Source of the DNA: Morella rubra
Lineage: Eukaryota > Streptophyta > Magnoliopsida > Fagales > Myricaceae
DNA length: 64,000 bases
Assembly: GCA_003952965.2 (NCBI GenBank)
Contig: CM025853.1
Coordinates: forward strand, 20,878,348-20,942,347
Direction of reading: 5' to 3'
The notes beneath the pieces are model-generated. The model was not told the DNA's origin. It searched no databases and saw nothing but the letters and a program-made list of their open reading frames with translations. The position numbers were made by a program, and so were the translations under genes. Positions 61,904 to 64,000 of the stretch are shown here, in pieces; the stretch's first letter is position 1, and each line of letters begins with the position of its first letter.

Positions 61904-61955
61904 TTCAAGGGTTATTACGCGATAAACGCATATTTATCGCGTCTTAACCCTTGAA
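61904..61955. repeat. Near-perfect hairpin, 23-bp arms
   Basis: The left arm starts TTCAAGGGTTATTACGCGAT and the right arm ends CGCGTCTTAACCCTTGAA, with a 6-bp loop CGCATA. Two mismatches in 23 bp. It lies upstream of the TNP2-like start, inside the CACTA element. Confidence 0.85.
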
Positions 61956-62004
61956 CGGGTCTACGGGTACACACATTTTATCCCAAAAATAAACTCAAAC
62001 ATAA

Positions 62005-62215
62005 CAAGTCAAAAACACTCCAATATTCATCCTCCATGCTTCTCAAACTGCATAATTTATTTCCAGAACTCAAGCACTTCAATAATCAAACATTAAATAT
62101 AAAGCTCAAACATTATACATGTATCACTATTAAAAAAACACTCTGTAATCATCCTCCAGGCTTCTCAAACTTCATGATTCATTTTCAGAACTCAAGCACT
62201 TCAATAATTAAATAT
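62005..62215. repeat. 126-bp tandem repeat in the CACTA 5' region
   Basis: CAGAACTCAAGCACTTCAAT with preceding ATCCTCCA(T/G)GCTTCTCAAAC occurs twice, about 126 bp apart. Non-coding, between the TNP2-like start and the second CGATCGATCG cluster. Confidence 0.8.
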
Positions 62216-62259
62216 GAGAATATAATAAATGCTACACAAGGTCAATAACTTGCAATCTG

Positions 62260-63495
62260 CCCTAACCAGCGATCGATCGTTACTATAGACGATCGATCGG
62301 TCAAGACCGATCGATCGTCATTATATAGACGATCGATCGCTGAACCTCCATCTAACACACGATCGATCGTCAGAATCTGGTGATCGATCGTGACTAACCC
62401 AGATCGACAAAACAGCTTGCCAGCCTCCCACACACTCAAATCCACGCCCAAAACACTCACAAATCATTCTCATGCAATACTAATTCTAATATACATATTA
62501 AAAACACTCTAAGAAGCTCTAATCAACACAAATCCAATCCACAACACCCACGAATAGAAAAATAAAAATAACACCAAATAACCGACGAAATCAATCAAAA
62601 ATCGTAGTGTAGGTTGAGGATATTACCTTTTGCACGAAATGTAGATCAAAACGAACTAGATTCACACAAAATCTCACAAATGTCGCCCAAATTTTTCAAT
62701 ACTCACCCGGTTAAAAAACCAATGAATTTGAGCTTGGGCTTAACCTTAAGGACTTCTAAACACTCTCACAACTAAAATGACGGTATTTAGACAAAATTAA
62801 AGAGAAAAATGGCTCTTCCGCGAGTCTCTAGTTTCCTCTTGCCGTGGGTGTGTTTTTGCTTCACCCACGCTTTAGAGCATCCTGATATTTCAAGCGCGAT
62901 AAACACCGGTCAAGTAAATTTTACCGATCGATCGGTGTTATCGATCGATGAAGAATAAAACGCCGTCGTATGAAGACCCAAAATTAACGATCCATTGGTA
63001 CCAAAATATTAAACGACACCGTTATGTACCGATCGATCGCCAATAACACGATCGATCGGTTAACCTAATTATTAAAAACGTTTTTAGCCTAACAAATGAC
63101 TTAATTATTAAAATTAATTTACTTATAATATCATATTAATGCATACCTCATACACATAAATTATAATCATGTGTTAAATAAGCGTTATGTCACTAATTTC
63201 TAACATCTTAATACCTCACTCATACTAACACAAACAAAATGCATCTATGTTGCAACATGTATAACTTATAAATGCTTTCTTAAAAATTAATGATATGTAC
63301 TTGATATGTTTTTATGTAATCTAAATACATCCTAACATACTTTGTTAATATATATTTCTATGTTTCTAATCATTTAAACTCACATTATTTAAAAAAATGA
63401 GGGTTAGATTAAAAACTAATGTAGCGATCGATCGGTGTATATAACGATCGATCGGTTAGTGCACCCAAATGACGACGGACAACACCGATGATCGG
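62260..63495. repeat. CGATCGATCG clusters, 5' side
   Basis: Six copies at 62267-62390, then pairs at about 62930-62950, 63032-63058 and 63424-63452, and a partial copy at 63484. More widely spaced than the 3' array. The motif is absent from the rest of the window, which ties both arrays to this element. Confidence 0.8.
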
Positions 63496-63828
63496 TGTAT
63501 TTAGTTGCAAAACAGAAAAATAAAAAACGATTTCTTGTTAAATTCTTTATATTAGTTATTTGATAAACCACTTATTTCGTTATTTTTGCCGACCAAAGGG
63601 TATATTGGTCATTTTACTTATATAAGTGTCGATAAAGAAATACAAATAGAAAAACACGTAAATAGTAATCAAAGTTTCTTCTGCATATCCACAGATAAAC
63701 AGAAATGTCTCAAATACGTAAATAAAAAAACCAAATCCAAATAAACACAAATGTCTCAAACAGATAAATAAAACCATAAATCAAAATGTATGTCCCAAAT
63801 AGATATAAAAAAATAACATAAAAACTCA

Positions 63829-64000
63829 TCAACGTCGAACAGCATCACGGAAAGTGGCCACGTCATCAGGAATATCTCCGGGAATCCTCTGTGGATCTGC
63901 CTCCATCTTGAAATCATCCAGAGTCTTTTTAATTTCTTCCAGCTGCTCGTTGACGTCCGCCATATGAGCCACGACCGACTTGTTGCGCAGCATTGTCACA
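63829..64000 (-). CDS. C-terminal end of an unknown coiled-coil protein (partial)
   Basis: The open minus-strand frame enters from the right edge and stops at TGA (63829-63831). It reads HMADVNEQLEEIKKTLDDFK then QRIPGDIPDDVATFRDAVRR; the first part has heptad-like spacing. No family recognised. It may belong to the CACTA element or be a separate gene; base composition is more GC-rich than the surrounding DNA, which supports real coding. Confidence 0.45.
   Translation of the reverse strand, partial: VTMLRNKSVVAHMADVNEQLEEIKKTLDDFKMEADPQRIPGDIPDDVATFRDAVRR

Larger units (their letters stand above)
57477..64000 (-). mobile_element. CACTA (En/Spm) transposon, right side beyond the window
   Basis: The left end CACTACAAAAAAATTGAC starts at 57477 and is followed by many inverted TTAGTGACGAAA/TTTCGTCACTAA copies (57495-57675) and CGATCGATCG arrays. 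Two minus-strand genes, TNP2-like (61529-60061) and TnpA-like (about 59950-58212), read toward this end, so it is the 3' side. CGATCGATCG motifs resume at 62267-63490. The other CACTA end was not found before 64000. The extent to the window edge is inferred. Confidence 0.8.

Noticed and set aside
1-64000. tRNA, rRNA or organelle-derived insertions
   Set aside because: No A-box/B-box pair with cloverleaf potential, no rRNA core sequence and no plastid or mitochondrial gene fragment was recognised by eye; a dedicated scan was not possible.

Overview
The window is plant nuclear DNA. It has GT-AG introns, a mitochondrial-type biotin synthase, a eukaryotic cytosolic isoleucyl-tRNA synthetase, and plant families of hAT, Mutator, CACTA, LINE, Ty1/copia and Ty3/gypsy elements. 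Intron sizes and TE load suggest a eudicot, probably woody. I cannot name the species.

Region 1 (1-22179, + strand) is the 3' two thirds of a cytosolic isoleucyl-tRNA synthetase (IleRS) gene. The HIGH-motif part lies upstream of the window. I could place 23 single-copy exons to the stop codon. The gene carries two separate tandem duplications: about 4.07 kb (6721-14876), which doubles exons 8-11 including the KMSKS exon, and about 1.2 kb (17721-20131), which doubles exons 17-18. The first set is 583 nt and breaks frame if both copies are spliced in. The second is 132 nt and keeps frame. A LINE-derived insertion with a 10-bp target-site duplication (TSD) lies in both copies of the first unit.

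Region 2 (23511-34135, - strand) is a complete six-exon biotin synthase (BIO2), tail to tail with IleRS. Its introns hold a Ty3/gypsy gag-protease fossil, a TRIM-type miniature LTR element with a 5-bp TSD, and an odd upstream 'abridged' copy of a 1.6-kb intron segment.

Region 3 (35017-50586) is a nest of DNA transposons: a 1.7-kb non-autonomous hAT (8-bp TSD), then a 13.7-kb Mutator-like element (MULE; inverted ends of about 250 bp, 9-bp TSD). The MULE contains a decayed MULE transposase and a GRF zinc-finger remnant, and was itself hit by a 4.4-kb hAT with a broken transposase (8-bp TSD) and a 434-bp hAT MITE (8-bp TSD).

Region 4 (50586-57476) is gene-poor: a copia fossil, a gypsy RNase H fragment and a 340-bp hAT MITE.

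Region 5 (57477-64000) is a CACTA (En/Spm) element running off the right edge. It has dense CGATCGATCG subterminal arrays, a TnpA-like gene and an internally deleted TNP2-like gene. No tRNA, rRNA or CRISPR was seen.
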